A stretch of DNA of 64,000 bases from Streptococcus xiaochunlingii (GCF_006385805.1 NZ_VFSG01000001.1:1116001-1180000); one strand, 5' to 3'. Positions 10,031 through 20,890 are shown, counted from the stretch's first letter. Made by a program: numbers and translations. Notes: generated by a model from the letters alone, not told the origin.

Positions 10031-10906
10031 ATGAACACAAAGACTTTATACCGCCAAACATCCTTTACCAATAGCGATTTCCCTTTTTCAATCAAACAGA
10101 TTAGCACCCAAAATGGACAGCCAGATATCTTATTTCACTGGCACACCGATATTGAGATTATTTATGTCAATGAAGGGACTGCTCAGTTCCATATCGACTA
10201 TGAATATTTTAATAGTCAGCCTGGTGATATTATTTTGATCCGCCCCAATGCCCTCCACTCCATCCACCCCATCCAGAGTTCTTCTCATACTATGGATGTC
10301 CTGCATTTTAATCTGGACCTGATTGGGATTACCCATAAAAATATCGCCACTCTAAAATATTTACAACCCCTCTACAATGGGGATTTTGAATTCGTCCGAC
10401 GCATTCAAGCCCAATCACCCGGTTACGAAGAAATCAAACAGAGCCTCTTAACCTGTATGGCAAACGGAAGAGAACAAGGCCCCTTCTATGAACTCCGACT
10501 TAAATCCCAGCTCAATGAACTCCTCTATCTCCTCTTCTCCCATAACTATATCGTCGAGAAGAAGTTCTCAACGGACGCTTACCGGAGAGAAGAAAAAATC
10601 CGTTTGGTCCTCGACCATATTTCAAACCATTACCAAGAGGAGCTCATGATCGAGCATTTGGCAGAGCTGTGCCATTTTAGCCCGACCCACTTCATGAATT
10701 TCTTTAAGAAACAATTAGGGCTCTCTTGCATGGAGTATATCATTCAATATCGACTGAAAAAAGCAGCCCATCTCCTCCAGCATTCCGATCAGGCAATCAT
10801 TGATATCGCGAGCCAATCCGGCTTCAACAACCTCTCAAACTTTAATCGCCAGTTCAAGAAATACTATCAGGTTACTCCAAGCCAATACCGAAAAGCTTGT
10901 CTTTAA
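10031..10906 (+). CDS. AraC-family transcriptional regulator
   Basis: 291 residues: an N-terminal cupin-like sensing domain (about 1-150, with the FHWHTDIEIIYV and PGDIILI segments) and a C-terminal double helix-turn-helix (about 190-290, ending in SGFNNLSNFNRQFKKYYQVTPS-like sequence). Such regulators usually sense a sugar and switch on a neighbouring uptake gene set, but no such genes are adjacent, so its target is unknown. ATG 10031 has AAGAGGTAGG upstream, and a TATAAT lies at 9927-9932. The 9782-10030 stretch holds only these control sequences. Confidence 0.92.
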   Translation: MNTKTLYRQTSFTNSDFPFSIKQISTQNGQPDILFHWHTDIEIIYVNEGTAQFHIDYEYFNSQPGDIILIRPNALHSIHPIQSSSHTMDVLHFNLDLIGITHKNIATLKYLQPLYNGDFEFVRRIQAQSPGYEEIKQSLLTCMANGREQGPFYELRLKSQLNELLYLLFSHNYIVEKKFSTDAYRREEKIRLVLDHISNHYQEELMIEHLAELCHFSPTHFMNFFKKQLGLSCMEYIIQYRLKKAAHLLQHSDQAIIDIASQSGFNNLSNFNRQFKKYYQVTPSQYRKACL

Positions 10907-10923
10907 CCAATAGAACAAATAAT

Positions 10924-10968
10924 AAAAGCACATGAAACACAAGTGAAGTTTGCGTTTTATGTGCTTTT
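10924..10968. terminator. Bidirectional terminator between araC-type gene and MutS-like gene
   Basis: Inverted repeat AAAAGCACAT.../...ATGTGCTTTT with imperfect inner stem and flanking A/T runs, between convergent genes. Confidence 0.85.
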
Positions 10969-10998
10969 AATGTTTTTCAACAGAAGATCTGATACAAC

Positions 10999-12681
10999 CT
11001 AGCAACCTTCCTCTTTATCACTCAACATTCTATTTAAAGACCATTTCCCTGTTTTTTCATATTGTACAATTAATTCTTGGGAAGTTCGAGTGATTTCCGA
11101 AGGAAAATAGAGGCTTTTTAATGTATTGACCGCATTCTTCGTTACTGCTGCTCCCTGCTTTATCTGATAATCAAAGACGATTTTCCCGTCAACATAGCGA
11201 CTGTCAAAATGATAATTATCATTTACTGCACCAGATGCTGCAACTAGCTCAATATCATGACTCGAAATCATATACAAGCAATCGTGTCTCGATAGCCAGC
11301 GGACAATCCCTAAGCCAGACCCAATTCGCTCAATGGTATTGGTTCCCTTAAAGAGTTCATCAATAAAGAAATAATGAAAACCTGACTTTTCCAGACTCTC
11401 AATCATTCGGAGAATTGTTTTACTCTCTGTAATAAAATAACTATCTCCAACCTCGATATCATCGCTGACATCCATAGAGGTCATGACATGTCCATAAGAA
11501 AGCTCCAAACTGTCACCATAAGCGAAGCCCAAGCCCTGCGCTAAAATACAGTTAATGGCTACCATTTTCAAATAAGTGGATTTTCCGGAGGCATTATCTC
11601 CACTGATCACCATATTTTTTTCAAAAGTGACGTCATTAGCAACCGGATCCGCTAGTAAAGGATGGTAGATCCCCTTTCCTTTAATCCCAGCTTCTTCCTT
11701 AAAATTGGGATGACAAACCAAATTACCATCACGCTTATGGCGTAGAAGGCTGATGGCTACTTCCAATTCCCCCAAAAGATTGATTGTTCCCTGAGCTTCT
11801 TTCTGATGAGTCCTCACTTGCTGGTAGATATAGATTTGGGCAATCTGCGGAATTAAGAAAAGAAAATTAAGATAAATCAGGATAATTTCCATCTCGGAGC
11901 TTCCTGTTGGACTTTGTAAGATGCTGGAAATGACTTTCGTCTTCTTAAATGGTTGGACAGCCTGTTTGAAGGCTTCTTGTTTTGGTAGCGCTAGACGGCT
12001 CAGCTTTTCCGCTGAAGCAAAGATGCGAACCAGGTAACTAACTTGATCCAAGCGCATTTTATTCGACCAATTCCGAATGCTCGAAAAAATGATATTAAAC
12101 GTCACACTCGCTATCAAGACTGACATGGCTTGAATTTGAAAAAACGGAAGAAAGAAAAGAGAGAGGACTGGCAAACACGCTAAAAAAAGATAGAGAGAAA
12201 GATAGATCCTCGAATCTTGCTTCCCTGGATTCGCCACAATACTTCTAGCCATATTGTGGTTCTTTTTTCCTAACTGGTTCATAACAACCTGAACCTTCAG
12301 ACGAAGATCCGGGTGATGTTCAAAGAAATCTTCTAACTCCTGCAAAGATGCATCTGGTTGAAAGTTTATCAAACGCATCTTCTGATACAAGGCCTCAGCC
12401 CCTATACTAGACTGTGTATAGTTTAGCTGATCAAATACTCTATGCATGTCTAAATCATGCCAAGTTTGACCATCTACTTGACTATCCGTTGGCTGGAGTG
12501 TAGATGCCAAAAGCATCGTTTCCACTAAACTCTCTTCACTATCATTTTTTATAAAAAAAGGTTTTCCCTCCCAAGCCTTGGCTAATTTTTTTCTCAGACG
12601 AATCGTTGATATCCAATTTGTTAGAACCATAATGATGATCAGTCCAACAAATCCAATTGGTAACCATCCAAGTTTATCCAT
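10999..12681 (-). CDS. MutS-family ATPase domain membrane protein
   Basis: 560 residues. Hydrophobic helices near residues 6-24, 165-205 and 265-290, then a C-terminal MutS domain V ATPase: Walker A GDNASGKST near 358-366, Walker B FFIDELFKGTN near 440, and SSHD. It lacks the mismatch-recognition domains of MutS1 and the Smr domain of MutS2, so mismatch repair is unlikely. It belongs to the uncharacterised membrane-linked MutS-like proteins of Firmicutes. It starts 18 bp after the CapA-like gene on the same strand, so they form an operon. Function unknown. Confidence 0.85.
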   Translation of the reverse strand: MDKLGWLPIGFVGLIIIMVLTNWISTIRLRKKLAKAWEGKPFFIKNDSEESLVETMLLASTLQPTDSQVDGQTWHDLDMHRVFDQLNYTQSSIGAEALYQKMRLINFQPDASLQELEDFFEHHPDLRLKVQVVMNQLGKKNHNMARSIVANPGKQDSRIYLSLYLFLACLPVLSLFFLPFFQIQAMSVLIASVTFNIIFSSIRNWSNKMRLDQVSYLVRIFASAEKLSRLALPKQEAFKQAVQPFKKTKVISSILQSPTGSSEMEIILIYLNFLFLIPQIAQIYIYQQVRTHQKEAQGTINLLGELEVAISLLRHKRDGNLVCHPNFKEEAGIKGKGIYHPLLADPVANDVTFEKNMVISGDNASGKSTYLKMVAINCILAQGLGFAYGDSLELSYGHVMTSMDVSDDIEVGDSYFITESKTILRMIESLEKSGFHYFFIDELFKGTNTIERIGSGLGIVRWLSRHDCLYMISSHDIELVAASGAVNDNYHFDSRYVDGKIVFDYQIKQGAAVTKNAVNTLKSLYFPSEITRTSQELIVQYEKTGKWSLNRMLSDKEEGC

Positions 12682-12699
12682 TCCTACATTCGCCCCTTC

Positions 12700-14037
12700 C
12701 TACTGCCAATTCAGATTCACACGTTCCTTCACTTCTTGATAGGCTGTATCAACACGCGCCTTTGTTTCATCATCCAATTGGTCCCGATACTTGCCTCCTT
12801 CAATCCAGTCCTCCAAGATATAGGTCTGGAAATGATAGAGTTCATAGCCTTCAGGAGAATAACTGTCCTTTGGAGTCCGGCTGACCCAAGTAGGATGAGC
12901 TGTAGCCGTTTTAATCCGTGTCTTGCGCCCTACCTTCTCAATGGTTATATCCATCAGGACACCCCGTTCGGTCCATTGCGCATTGTCTATCCCTTCCATG
13001 GTTTCCATGCGCTGGTTGGAAAGGAAATTCCCCATAGAATAAACAATCAATTTCTGTTGCCCATCCTTATCCACAATCTCAGCAGGTTGGACGACATGAG
13101 GATGGCCACCCAAGACAATATCAGCTCCCCAAGAAACCATCTTATGGTATAGCTCCTTTTGTTCCTCTGTTGGCTCTAAATCATATTCAATCCCCATCTG
13201 AGGCATGACAATGGTAATGTCCGCTTCCATCTCAGCTTTTTGGATTTCTTGACGAATCCGCTCCTCATTGAGGTCCGATAGACGATTGTCATAATCCTCT
13301 TGTTCCAGATTATACTCCATCCCATTAAAGCCATAGGAATAAGCCAAAATCGCAATCTTGATTCCATTTACTTCCTTGATCAGAATAGGGGCTTGATCTC
13401 GTGTCTCATGCGGATAGACACCAACCGTTTGGATCCCTGCGTCTTCAAAGGCTTTCGCAGTCGAAAACAGCCCTTCCAAGCCAGAATCGAGGATATGGTT
13501 ATGTCCCAAGTCCATCACCTGATAGCCTGCATCCTTGATCGAAGCTACGACCTCTCCAGGGGCATTGAAAAGTGGATAACCCGAAAGTCCATAATCCGAA
13601 TTGATAGTCCCTTCAAAATCCCCCAAGACTAGATCCCCTTGCTTCAACCATTCCTGAGCATAGTGATAATTCTCAGAAAAATCATAGCTTCCATCTTCCT
13701 TGGCTGCACTCATATAAATCAAGTCATGGTAGAGTTGGTCTCCATTTGCCATGATCCGAGCCGTATGTGGCAACTGATCCGGATGGATTTCTTCTTGTTT
13801 TTCAACAACTTCCGGCATTTCTAGTGCTGTTATGGGAAAACCATTCCATTTTTGAATCCATAAAACCAGATTCGCGGCCGCAAATACTGTAATCAGCAAA
13901 CCATAGACAAACTGTTCGTTGGTCAAGCGGAAAGCTGTCACCTTCCCCAATCCAATATCAAACCATTCATTGAGCATCGTGAGGATATCTTTCCCGACCT
14001 CACTCCATCTCTTTAGGAGATCCTTCCAATTTTTCAT
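12700..14037 (-). CDS. CapA/PgsA-like protein (poly-gamma-glutamate synthesis family, metallophosphatase fold)
   Basis: 445 residues. Cytoplasmic N-terminus, a single membrane helix at about 46-62, then an extracellular CapA domain (PGA_cap) with the family landmarks ANGDQLYHD, GDFEGTI, LGHNHILDSG, GGHPHV and YSMGNFLSN. The Asp/His/Asn set resembles calcineurin-like phosphatases. Family members take part in poly-gamma-glutamate production, but no capB/capC-like synthetase is nearby, so an envelope role without polymer synthesis is more likely. First gene of the operon with the MutS-like protein. Confidence 0.9.
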   Translation of the reverse strand: MKNWKDLLKRWSEVGKDILTMLNEWFDIGLGKVTAFRLTNEQFVYGLLITVFAAANLVLWIQKWNGFPITALEMPEVVEKQEEIHPDQLPHTARIMANGDQLYHDLIYMSAAKEDGSYDFSENYHYAQEWLKQGDLVLGDFEGTINSDYGLSGYPLFNAPGEVVASIKDAGYQVMDLGHNHILDSGLEGLFSTAKAFEDAGIQTVGVYPHETRDQAPILIKEVNGIKIAILAYSYGFNGMEYNLEQEDYDNRLSDLNEERIRQEIQKAEMEADITIVMPQMGIEYDLEPTEEQKELYHKMVSWGADIVLGGHPHVVQPAEIVDKDGQQKLIVYSMGNFLSNQRMETMEGIDNAQWTERGVLMDITIEKVGRKTRIKTATAHPTWVSRTPKDSYSPEGYELYHFQTYILEDWIEGGKYRDQLDDETKARVDTAYQEVKERVNLNWQ

Positions 14038-14073
14038 CTTCTTCTCTTCCTATCCATTTCTCTTTCTCTTGTC

Positions 14074-14103
14074 AAAGGCCTCTCCGTCATCTGTCAGGCC
14101 TTT
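14074..14103 (+). terminator. Plus-oriented terminator-like hairpin upstream of the CapA gene
   Basis: AAAGGCCT/AGGCCTTT stem with a 14-base loop and T-run on the plus strand. No plus-strand gene precedes it, so its role is unclear. On the minus strand it lies in the CapA 5' region. Confidence 0.45.
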
Positions 14104-14187
14104 TTTTCATTGTAACACAATTTTGACAAAAGAAAACAGACCGACCTAAACTTCCACGAATAGATAAATGAAGTCAGACGTAGAAAT

Positions 14188-14212
14188 AAAAAAGAGGGCT
14201 CAAAACCCTCTT
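14188..14212 (-). terminator. Terminator of msrAB
   Basis: AGAGGG/CCCTCT hairpin followed by TTTTTT on the minus strand, shortly after the msrAB stop codon. Confidence 0.88.
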
Positions 14213-14225
14213 CTCCATCATTCTT

Positions 14226-15161
14226 TTAGTGCATCTGCCTGAGTAAGTCCCCGTATCCCTCTGCCTCCATCTCCTCTTTAGGAATAAAGCGCAGAGAGGC
14301 CGAATTGATACAGTAGCGAAGGCCACCTTGCTCTCTTGGCCCATCGGTAAAGACATGGCCGAGATGGGAATTGCCTGAGCGGGAACGAACTTCAATCCGC
14401 TCCATCCCGTGGCTATGATCCTTGTAATAATGAACGACATCTTTGGCAATAGGGCGAGAGAAGCTTGGCCAACCACAGCCAGACGCAAACTTATCCTTGG
14501 CAAAGAAAAGAGGCTCTCCAGTCGTAATGTCCACATAGATTCCCTCTTCAAAGGTCTGGTCATAGGCATTGTGGAAAGGTCGCTCTGTTGCACTCTCCTG
14601 AGTGACTTGGTACTGCTCCTCTGTCAATCGTACCTTTAATTCCTCTTGACTGGGCTTGGGATAGGTTGCCGGATCAATCATGGGTTGGTCAGCATCCGTC
14701 ACATCGATATGGCAATAGCCCCCAGGATTCTTCTTGAGGTAGTCTTGATGGTAGTCCTCCGCCAAAATATAGTGGCGCAAGGGTTCCAACTCAACTACGA
14801 TCTTACTTCCAAGTTGCTTTTCTTGCTCCACAAACACTTGGGCGATCACCTCACGGTCCGCATTGTCCAGGTAATAGACACCCGTCCGGTATTGGCGACC
14901 TCGATCATTCCCCTGTTTGTTCATGGACAAGGGATCAATCACCCGGAAATAGTAGAGCAGAATCGCTCGTAAGGAAATCTTATCTGGATCATAGATGACT
15001 TGTACGGTCTCTGCATGATCCGTTTCCTTAATCAGTTGGTAATTGGTCGTTTCTACCTGGCCATTGGCATAACCCACTGTTGTCTTTTCTACACCAGGAA
15101 TCCGTGAAAAATACTCCTCTAAGCCCCAAAAACAGCCACCTGCTAGATAAATCTCTGCCAT
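14226..15161 (-). CDS. msrAB: Bifunctional peptide methionine sulfoxide reductase MsrA/MsrB
   Basis: 311 residues with two fused enzymes: MsrA (about 1-160, catalytic C10 in GGCFWG) reducing the S-sulfoxide, and MsrB (about 170-305, SGCGWPSF and the catalytic cysteine in [11 protein letters not shown]) reducing the R-sulfoxide. No signal peptide or membrane helix is present, so this is the cytoplasmic form. It protects against oxidative damage, which fits a cell making its own H2O2 through SpxB. Start ATG 15161 with a GAGGAAAAAAG Shine-Dalgarno. A monocistronic unit with its own terminator. Confidence 0.96.
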   Translation of the reverse strand: MAEIYLAGGCFWGLEEYFSRIPGVEKTTVGYANGQVETTNYQLIKETDHAETVQVIYDPDKISLRAILLYYFRVIDPLSMNKQGNDRGRQYRTGVYYLDNADREVIAQVFVEQEKQLGSKIVVELEPLRHYILAEDYHQDYLKKNPGGYCHIDVTDADQPMIDPATYPKPSQEELKVRLTEEQYQVTQESATERPFHNAYDQTFEEGIYVDITTGEPLFFAKDKFASGCGWPSFSRPIAKDVVHYYKDHSHGMERIEVRSRSGNSHLGHVFTDGPREQGGLRYCINSASLRFIPKEEMEAEGYGDLLRQMH

Positions 15162-15261
15162 CTTTTTTCCTCACTTCCTGCATTCCCTACAGGGAACGCT
15201 TGACATCTATTAACTCCATCATAATCCAAGAGCCTCAGATTTTCAAGGATTCTGCATCAAA

Positions 15262-15293
15262 AATCCCTTCTACTAGATGCTAGTAAAAGGGAT
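15262..15293 (-). terminator. Terminator after the small-peptide ORF
   Basis: Imperfect stem ATCCCTT.CTACTAG/CTAGTAAAAGGGAT, followed on the minus strand by TTTTTG. Confidence 0.7.
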
Positions 15294-15303
15294 CAGACTA
15301 CTT

Positions 15304-15390
15304 TTATTTTTCAAGGAAGAAAAACAAGGAATAATAAAGGTTCCATAGAGATAAACTTAACTGATGAAAAAAATCATGCATGAGAGACAT
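15304..15390 (-). CDS. Candidate 28-residue hydrophobic peptide
   Basis: Starts ATG 15390 with an excellent AGAGGAGGTG Shine-Dalgarno 7 bp upstream and ends 10 bp before the terminator. The peptide begins MSLMHDFFHQ, has a hydrophobic aromatic-rich core and ends FFFLEK. It lies 55 bp downstream of the 15446-15775 gene and probably shares its transcript. No family recognised. It could be a membrane micropeptide, a toxin or a signal. The Shine-Dalgarno and terminator placement argue for translation; nothing else does. Confidence 0.5.
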   Translation of the reverse strand: MSLMHDFFHQLSLSLWNLYYSLFFFLEK

Positions 15391-15445
15391 GTCACACACC
15401 TCCTCTAAAGAAATCAACTCTTTTCTTAAGCAAACACTCAGTGGC

Positions 15446-15775
15446 TTACAAGATCATGCTTGGTCCATATACCTGTAACCGAGACTTCACAGCTTCGTAG
15501 TGCCAGCGATCATAAGCCCGCCAGGCTTGAAAGGACTCTTCCTTCAAGCGCAGGGCACTTAAACCGATCAAGAAGCTCGCTCTTTGATAGAACTTCTCTA
15601 GCTCCATTAAGACACGATTGTCCACACGCTCTGCCTTTTTTAAATAACGAAGGATATAGTCCAGATTTTCCTGAAATCGGACTGCGTCTGGACTGGGGGT
15701 GAAGTCCCTAGAAAAGTTTATTTGAAGAGTTTTGATCATCGTTCTTGCTTCTTGAATCACATCCCTTTCTTCCAT
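15446..15775 (-). CDS. Uncharacterised helical protein
   Basis: 109 residues from ATG 15775 (preceded by AAGGTGAT, a strong match to the 16S tail). An ATG at 15802 with GGAG only 4 bp away would add nine residues and cannot be excluded. The protein is predicted all-helical, charged, rich in Arg/Glu/Leu, without membrane segments. Size and helical make-up recall small immunity-like proteins, but I do not recognise the family. It is followed by the candidate 28-residue peptide and a terminator, so the two form a small operon of unknown role. Confidence 0.75.
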   Translation of the reverse strand: MEERDVIQEARTMIKTLQINFSRDFTPSPDAVRFQENLDYILRYLKKAERVDNRVLMELEKFYQRASFLIGLSALRLKEESFQAWRAYDRWHYEAVKSRLQVYGPSMIL

Positions 15776-15879
15776 ATAAATCACCTTCCTTCTCACCTCC
15801 ATTGTACTCCTTTTTCTCTCTATATAAATGGAGAATTCCTAAAACTAGGAACAGAATACACTCTCTGGATAAGAAATCT

Positions 15880-15917
15880 AAAAAAACTTCCCCAAGAATC
15901 TACTTGAGGAAGTTCTT
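15880..15917 (-). terminator. Terminator of pyrD
   Basis: AAGAACTTCCTCAAG/CTTGGGGAAGTTTTTT hairpin with T-run on the minus strand. Confidence 0.85.
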
Positions 15918-15926
15918 TTAGAAAGA

Positions 15927-16862
15927 TTAGTCAATGTAGTGCAATTTCCCACGGAAATCCTCTAGGCTTTGGTAGCCTTTTTCTTCCATGATGGCTTTGA
16001 GCTCCGAAGTGATGCGGTCAAAAGCTCCTACTCCTTCTTTATGAAGCGTTGTTCCGATTTGCACCATACTAGCGCCACAAAGGATATGCTCAAAGGCATC
16101 GTTACCAGTCAAGACCCCACCGGTTCCCACAATCTGAATCTCTGGATTCAGACGTTGGTAAAAGGCATGGACATTAGCCAGAGCAGTTGGTTTGATATAT
16201 TCTCCACCAATTCCACCAAAACCGTTTTTAGGACGAATCACAACAGATTCATCCTCGATGTAGAGACCATTTCCGATCGAGTTGACACAGTTGACAAACT
16301 TGAGCGGGTATTTGTTAAAAATGGTTGCTGCTTGATCGAAGTGGACAATATCAAAGTAAGGTGGCAACTTGATGCCAAGAGGCTTAGTGAAATAGGCAAA
16401 GACCTCTGACAAGATCCGATCGGTCGTATCAAAATCATAGGCAATCTGAGGTTTCCCAGGGACATTGGGACAGGATAGGTTTAACTCTGTCAAACCTCTA
16501 AAATCACTGTCTTGCACTTTTTTCAGGATGGTATGGGTCTCTTCGGGAGACATGCCGACAAGAGATAGAAAGAAGGTCCGATCTGGATCGCTTTCTTGCA
16601 ACTCTAACAAGTAATCCAAATAATAGTCCAAGCCTTGGTTGGGAAGACCCATCGAATTGATCGAGCCAAGTGGCACGTCTTGGTAGCGTGGCTCTGGATT
16701 TCCAGCACGGAACTCCAAGGTTGCTGTCTTGGTCACAAAAGTCCCAGCAGCTGAATTCTTCACTTCCTCTAATTCCTCAGTAGTCATACAGGCTACCCCT
16801 GCCGCATTCATCAGGCAGTTGTCAAATTCAAAACCAGCAATTTGCGTCTTTGTCGATACCAT
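15927..16862 (-). CDS. pyrD: Dihydroorotate dehydrogenase, class 1A
   Basis: 311 residues. FMN beta-barrel enzyme: FVTKT near residue 43, NSMGLPN near 68 and the catalytic-loop region NLSCPN near 128 with its cysteine. This is the fumarate-dependent class 1A (PyrDA) form of lactic acid bacteria; no pyrK electron-transfer gene is adjacent. It oxidises dihydroorotate to orotate in pyrimidine synthesis in the cytosol. Start ATG 16862 with AAGGAG upstream. Monocistronic here, as is common in streptococci. Confidence 0.96.
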   Translation of the reverse strand: MVSTKTQIAGFEFDNCLMNAAGVACMTTEELEEVKNSAAGTFVTKTATLEFRAGNPEPRYQDVPLGSINSMGLPNQGLDYYLDYLLELQESDPDRTFFLSLVGMSPEETHTILKKVQDSDFRGLTELNLSCPNVPGKPQIAYDFDTTDRILSEVFAYFTKPLGIKLPPYFDIVHFDQAATIFNKYPLKFVNCVNSIGNGLYIEDESVVIRPKNGFGGIGGEYIKPTALANVHAFYQRLNPEIQIVGTGGVLTGNDAFEHILCGASMVQIGTTLHKEGVGAFDRITSELKAIMEEKGYQSLEDFRGKLHYID

Positions 16863-17104
16863 CTTCTACTCCTTGAAATAAATTCTTACAGTCATTATAG
16901 CATGAAAACGACCCCTAGAGTTCAGAAAACTAGAAATTAAGATAGAACGTCCGGAAATAGAAAAATTGTCCTCTATTTCTCTCTCTTTCTAGAGATTATT
17001 GAAAAGAAAAACCGTACATCTTCAGGTGATTGTTACCTATATGAAGCTATTTAAGCCGGCTCAAATTCAAGTCGTGAAAATTTTCAGAAAATTCAACTTT
17101 TTTC

Positions 17105-17133
17105 TTTACAAGTCAAAAAAAGTCTGCTATAAT
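17105..17133 (+). promoter_or_regulatory. Promoter of gdhA
   Basis: TTTACA and TATAAT with a 17-bp spacer, giving a leader of about 95 bases before ATG 17237. The rest of 16863-17104 shows no gene or clear structure. Confidence 0.8.
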
Positions 17134-17188
17134 TGTCCACGTAATAAAACATGACATTGCTTCTAGCAGTGCCTTCATACTCCAGTAA

Positions 17189-18583
<1,395 letters not shown>

Positions 18584-18598
18584 TTTGATTCTTTTGCC

Positions 18599-18633
18599 AC
18601 ACCTCTGAATCCTTTGATTTCGGAGGTGTTTTT
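18599..18633 (+). terminator. Terminator of gdhA
   Basis: ACACCTCTGAA/TTTCGGAGGTGT hairpin followed by TTTTT. Confidence 0.9.
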
Positions 18634-18645
18634 CTTGATAAAAAA

Positions 18646-18824
18646 AGAGAGTGGGACAGAAATCAGTAATTCGTTAGAATTCGATTTCATCGTCCCACCT
18701 CCGCACAGTTGAGTAGGGCTGTAAAAGCTGATGAAATCAGCGTAGTAGAGCCCACTCAACCACTGCGTCTTGCTCGACTATCCAAAGACAATTGAGAGGC
18801 TAGGACTTTTGTCCCAGCCTCCTT
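18646..18824 (+). repeat. Dispersed ~180-bp multi-stem repeat, copy 1
   Basis: Near-identical to the inverse copy at 29132-29316. Three nested inverted repeats are visible: GTGGGAC/GTCCCAC around an AATTCGTTAGAATT palindrome, GTTGAGT..GGGCT/AGCCC.ACTCAAC around GCTGATGAAATCAGC, and GAGGCTAGGAC/GTCCCAGCCTC. The last hairpin lies just past the dnaJ stop. No coding capacity. Confidence 0.9.
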
Positions 18825-18828
18825 ATTT

Positions 18829-19974
18829 TTATAAATCATCCAAGGCATCTTTCACCTTATCAAAGAAGCCTTTTTTCTTTGGACTTACCTTGATATCACC
18901 AGCTTCCGCAAATGCACGAAGGGCTTCTTTTTGCTTGTCATTTAGACCTGTTGGTGTCACTACATTAACAGTTACATATTGATCTCCCACAGATCCACCA
19001 CGCAAGCTTGGTGCTCCTTTGCCACGGAGGCGGAATTTCTTACCAGTCTGGGTTCCTTCAGGGATGACTAAGTCGACATCGCCGTGAACCGTTGGTACAT
19101 GAACCGTATCTCCAAGAGCAGCTTGAACAACGTTCAAGTTCAATTTATAGTAGATGGTTGATCCATCCCGTTCGAATTTGTCGCTTGGCTCAACATTGAC
19201 CACCACATAAAGATCTCCGTATGGACCTCCGTTAAAGCCAGCTTCTCCTTGACCAGAAAGGCGAATTTGTTGCCCTGTTTCGACCCCAGCTGGGATTTTC
19301 ACGCTAACACTGTGGGCTTGTTTCTCGTGACCAGTCCCATGACAGGTAGTACAAGGTTCTTTGATTTCTTGACCACGTCCGTGACAGACATCACAGGTGA
19401 TTTGACGACGCATCATCCCAAGTGGGGTTTGGGTATCCACATTGATAACTCCAGAACCATGACAGCGTCCACAAGTTACTGGACTTGTTCCTGGCTTAGC
19501 ACCACTTCCATCACATGTCCGACAGCTGGCTTCTCGATGGTACTTCACTTCCTTCTCAGTTCCAAAGATGGCTTCTTCAAACTTGAGATTTACGCGGTAC
19601 TGAAGATCATCCCCCTGACGTGGAGCATTGGGATTGCGACTCCCACCTCCACCACCAAAGAAGCTTGAGAAAATGTCCTCAAAGCCACCAAAGCCAGTGC
19701 CATCAAAACCACCGAAACCACCAGCTCCGCCACCGAAGCCACCAAAACCACCGTTGGCTCCTGCAGCACCGTATTGGTCATAAGCTGCCCGCTTTTGTTC
19801 GTCACTTAAAGTCTCATAAGCTTCTTGAACTTCCTTGTACTTTTCCTCAGCACCAGGCTCCTTATTGATATCTGGGTGATATTTTTTAGATAATTTCCGA
19901 TAGGCTTTCTTGATCTCATCTTGAGGTGCATTCTTTGAAACGCCCAAACGGTCATAAAATTCAGTATTGTTCAT
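18829..19974 (-). CDS. dnaJ: Chaperone protein DnaJ
   Basis: 381 residues: J domain (HPD at about 33-35), a long Gly/Phe-rich linker (about 75-115), zinc-binding domain with four CxxCxGxG-type repeats (about 148-210), C-terminal substrate-binding domains. Co-chaperone that stimulates DnaK ATPase and delivers unfolded proteins. Separated from dnaK by two other genes. No clear Shine-Dalgarno precedes ATG 19974: a structured repeat ends 2 bp before it. Confidence 0.97.
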   Translation of the reverse strand: MNNTEFYDRLGVSKNAPQDEIKKAYRKLSKKYHPDINKEPGAEEKYKEVQEAYETLSDEQKRAAYDQYGAAGANGGFGGFGGGAGGFGGFDGTGFGGFEDIFSSFFGGGGGSRNPNAPRQGDDLQYRVNLKFEEAIFGTEKEVKYHREASCRTCDGSGAKPGTSPVTCGRCHGSGVINVDTQTPLGMMRRQITCDVCHGRGQEIKEPCTTCHGTGHEKQAHSVSVKIPAGVETGQQIRLSGQGEAGFNGGPYGDLYVVVNVEPSDKFERDGSTIYYKLNLNVVQAALGDTVHVPTVHGDVDLVIPEGTQTGKKFRLRGKGAPSLRGGSVGDQYVTVNVVTPTGLNDKQKEALRAFAEAGDIKVSPKKKGFFDKVKDALDDL

Positions 19975-19975
19975 A

Positions 19976-20082
19976 CAAGATACTAAGAGCGAACAGAAAG
20001 CGACTGAAATTTAGGAAACCGACAAGAAATCCTGATTTCTTAGGAGGTTTATCTAATTTCCAAGCTTTCCGCTCGAGTTCAA
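19976..20082 (+). repeat. Structured ~110-bp element, copy C (upstream of dnaJ)
   Basis: Aligns along its length with the copies at 54071-54182 and 59731-59840 (reverse). Outer stem GAGCG (19987-19991) with CGCTC (20070-20074); inner hairpin AAGAAATC/GATTTCTT (20024-20041); conserved AGG.GTTT and TTCAA 3' end. Stem sequences differ from the other copies yet still pair. Confidence 0.75.
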
Positions 20083-20176
20083 TTCCCCGAATGCTCTTTG
20101 TTCCTTTCTTTTAAATTGAATTAGAAATTTGGAACCCGTGTTCAATTCCCTGAACACTATTTGTTCCTTTCTATAA
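20074..20176. repeat. Tandem imperfect repeat between the DJ-1-like gene and dnaJ
   Basis: Two ~38-bp units (20074-20112 and 20138-20176) share G.GTTCAATTCCC.GAA and CT.TTTGTTCCTTTCT. The second contains the hairpin GTGTTCA/TGAACAC. They extend the structured element upstream of dnaJ. Confidence 0.6.
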
Positions 20177-20191
20177 TTTTTATGTAAATCT

Positions 20192-20824
20192 TTAGAGGGT
20201 GCTTTCTATACTTCGCTTCACTTGATCAAACTCTTCATCTGATAGAGTAAATATTAAATCCTCTTCAGCATACTCGTTCTGTTCTTTAAAATAGTTGTCC
20301 GTATTCTCTGCCAGTCCTAAGCTTAGAATCACTTTTCTTGCAAACTCTTGATGTGCAAAACCGATAGCCGTAATGATTTGTTTATCTTGCACAACCAGTT
20401 TGGGTTGGAAATTTTCACGTGGAAGAAATTCAAAATAATCAAAGAAGTTTTGCCAAATTCCACCTGTAAATTTCGTGTCCTTCAACAAACCTGCTTTCGC
20501 TAATAAAAGAGGCGCTGAAGAAATGGCTGCAATTAGGATATCTTGCTCACCAAGGTCCCTCAAAAACGAAATCAATTTCTCATCCTGTAGCGCAGGCCCT
20601 ATATTTACCATTCCTGGTAAAATCACACAAGAATAATCTTCTATACGGATTTGATCCAATGTTTTCGTCGGTCGACAAGGCAAGCCATCCTCAGAGACCA
20701 CCATTGAATGATCAGAAGCTACATAATCAATCGTGACGCCAAAAGACAGAGTTAAAGTACTTGTTAAAGCAGTTATCTCATAAAGAGAAAAATTTGGATA
20801 AATGATACAAAGCACTTTTTTCAT
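20192..20824 (-). CDS. DJ-1/PfpI-family protein
   Basis: 210 residues from ATG 20824 (GAGG about 9 bp upstream; an ATG 9 bp earlier lies on top of the GAGG). Flavodoxin-like DJ-1/PfpI fold: VILPGMVN near 70 contributes the oxyanion side. The nucleophile elbow, usually AIC.AP, reads AISSAP near residue 103, so the usual catalytic cysteine is Ser here. This suggests an altered or non-catalytic role (sensor or chaperone-like). It lies between dnaK and dnaJ, so it may be heat-induced with them. Confidence 0.82.
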   Translation of the reverse strand: MKKVLCIIYPNFSLYEITALTSTLTLSFGVTIDYVASDHSMVVSEDGLPCRPTKTLDQIRIEDYSCVILPGMVNIGPALQDEKLISFLRDLGEQDILIAAISSAPLLLAKAGLLKDTKFTGGIWQNFFDYFEFLPRENFQPKLVVQDKQIITAIGFAHQEFARKVILSLGLAENTDNYFKEQNEYAEEDLIFTLSDEEFDQVKRSIESTL

Positions 20825-20890
20825 ACGCAACATCCTCTATTTTACCGAAAAACAGAGGCTGGGTTGCAACCTCTGAATTTCTTTAAACTA

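Noticed and set aside
10130..10336. Frame antisense to the AraC-type gene.
   Set aside because: No ribosome site, and it lies wholly inside a clear gene on the other strand.
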